The notes under the pieces are model-generated. The model saw nothing but the letters and a program-made list of their open reading frames with translations, was not told where the DNA came from and did no database searches. Shown piece after piece: positions 20,822 to 21,500 of a DNA stretch of 21,500 nucleotides. The stretch spans positions 1 to 21,500 of the IMG/VR virus record IMGVR_UViG_3300036885_000122. One strand, given 5' to 3'. The stretch is from a virus. A program made the translations under genes and the position numbers. How positions within the stretch are numbered: the stretch's first letter is position 1; the number at the start of each line of letters is the position of its first letter.

Positions 20822-21174
20822 GACGGTTTTCCATCTTTTTGTTTTACAAGAGAAGATAGAAACTCTTTTTTCTGAGAGTGGGCTTTCGCCCCTCGTTCAG
20901 AATCCATTGTAGGGCTTTCGCCAATTTTGGGTTGCTGTAACCGTCATTAGTAACTTTTATAATACATTTGTCACGGCACTTCTTTTATCATTTAGCAGAT
21001 GATTGGTTTAGGTTGCTGTTCGTGCCGTTCGCTTTATAATTTCGCACGACCCATTTAAGATTCTGTGATAGAGAATGTTTTTTTGGGTTGCTGTATAGGG
21101 TCGTCTTTCTATAAATAATTTCTCAAGACGCATTTAACCATTTTTTCAGAAGGTAGGTATGCTGTTAGCGCCTT
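20822..21174 (-). ncRNA. Four-unit tandem structured RNA leader with ACAGCAACCY boxes
   Basis: Each unit is closed by a 7-bp helix with its own sequence: U0 21174-21168 with 21131-21125 (one G-U), U1 21104-21098 with 21052-21046, U2 21028-21022 with 20979-20973, U3 20945-20939 with 20828-20822. Directly after each 5' arm stands ACAGCAACCY (box complements at 21085-21094, 21010-21019 and 20929-20938; a degenerate one at 21156-21165). Units contain small apical hairpins; U3 is longer, with two GGC-GAAA-GCC tetraloop hairpins. Neighbouring arms can also pair between units, so alternative folds exist. U0 starts about nine bases after the predicted transcription start. No credible protein gene was found in 20716-21273. 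Confidence 0.7.
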
Positions 21175-21189
21175 TCAAAATGTATTATT

Positions 21190-21218
21190 ATTATACCACA
21201 CTTTTCGTTTTTTGTCAA
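21190..21218 (-). promoter_or_regulatory. Consensus sigma-70/sigma-A promoter
   Basis: TTGACA (21218-21213) and TATAAT (21195-21190) are both perfect and 17 bases apart. Transcription would start near 21183 and read through the RNA leader into the GIY-YIG/DUF2828 block. It is the best promoter I saw in the window. Confidence 0.92.
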
Positions 21219-21233
21219 GGGTAAAAAGCATTT

Positions 21234-21244
21234 TGCCATTGGCA
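21234..21244. promoter_or_regulatory. TGCCA-N-TGGCA dyad upstream of the promoter
   Basis: A perfect 5+5 inverted repeat with a single central base lies 15 bases upstream of the -35 box. It could be a half-site pair for a regulator, or chance. Confidence 0.25.
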
Positions 21245-21273
21245 TAAAAGTAAGATTTTAAATTACAATATAT

Positions 21274-21432
21274 TTATAGCAGTCCAAGTAAATGTAGTAT
21301 TACCAAAATGATTATGATAACAATCAGAGTGTGAATCCAATTACCGGTTGCAGGAAAGTTGGGAAATATATTTCCACCAAACGCACCAAGCAACCAAAGA
21401 ATAAGTAAAATTATAATAATTGTCCACAACAT
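21274..21432 (-). CDS. lmo0937-family small membrane protein
   Basis: A 52-residue protein starting MLWTIIIILLILWLLGAFGG and continuing with a second hydrophobic segment (IHTLIVIIIILVILHLLGLL). The MLWTI...WLLG opening, a Gly turn, and IH before the second membrane helix fit the lmo0937 family of two-helix membrane proteins of unknown function. AGG lies seven bases before the ATG. It ends upstream of the promoter at 21218, so it belongs to the preceding transcript. It is too short for many gene callers. Confidence 0.75.
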   Translation of the reverse strand: MLWTIIIILLILWLLGAFGGNIFPNFPATGNWIHTLIVIIIILVILHLLGLL

Positions 21433-21444
21433 GATATTACCTGT

Positions 21445-21500
21445 TTACCAAGGGATAAAGGCAGCAACAACAAAAGCAAAACCTAAATTCATAAAATCAA
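21445..21500 (-). CDS. C-terminal end of an unrecognised hydrophobic protein (partial)
   Basis: An open frame enters from the window edge and ends at TAA (21447-21445), encoding DFMNLGFAFVVAAFIPW. Its hydrophobic end suggests a membrane helix. It ends 12 bases before the lmo0937-type gene, as in an operon. Alternatively, it is only a 15-residue ORF starting at the ATG at 21492. Confidence 0.4.
   Translation of the reverse strand, partial: DFMNLGFAFVVAAFIPW

Noticed and set aside
20822-21174. CRISPR array
   Set aside because: The repeats are imperfect, share only about 10 bases, and the variable parts pair with each other as closing helices. There are no uniform spacers or cas genes.

Overview
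The window looks like part of a bacteriophage or prophage genome from a low-to-moderate GC Gram-positive (Firmicute-type) host. This is inferred from a consensus TTGACA-17-TATAAT promoter, strong AGGAGG ribosome-binding sites, an LLH-type holin next to a BppU-like tail protein, and three free-standing homing-type endonucleases. Every supported gene lies on the minus strand, so the window is read from about 21500 down to 1. Stop codons TAA, TAG and TGA are all used normally.

Layout in the direction of transcription. (1) 21500-21274: the C-terminal end of an unknown protein and a 52-residue lmo0937-type membrane protein. (2) 21218-20716: a strong promoter followed by a ~465-nt leader without a protein gene. 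The leader holds four tandem structured RNA units (20822-21174), each closed by its own 7-bp helix around a conserved ACAGCAACCY box. (3) 20715-16454: an accessory block with GIY-YIG endonuclease, DUF2828/vWA protein (Ro/TROVE-like layout), second GIY-YIG endonuclease, a 78-residue protein, a tRNA-Thr-like element lacking a D-arm, and an HNH endonuclease. Each of the three endonuclease genes is preceded by the same ~75-nt pseudoknot RNA, whose helices covary. (4) 16436-15838: terminator, class I methyltransferase, terminator. (5) 15837-1: LLH holin with a Thr/Ser tail, BppU-like protein, and a translationally coupled giant collagen-like protein of at least 4,988 codons that runs off the window.

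The collagen-like gene fills 70% of the window. Its Gly-X-Thr pattern stays in one frame from 14964 to base 1. It is built in zones: an ~80-residue non-collagen N-terminus; an N-proximal zone (about 14.6-8.5 kb) with recurring register-breaking hinges; and a distal zone with an ~91-residue super-repeat. It is most likely a phage fibre or other virion surface protein.

The best candidates for something undescribed are the two RNA families: the endonuclease-associated pseudoknot (three copies) and the four-unit tandem RNA leader upstream of the Ro-like DUF2828 gene. Pairing and covariation were read by eye from the sequence; no folding or database search was run.
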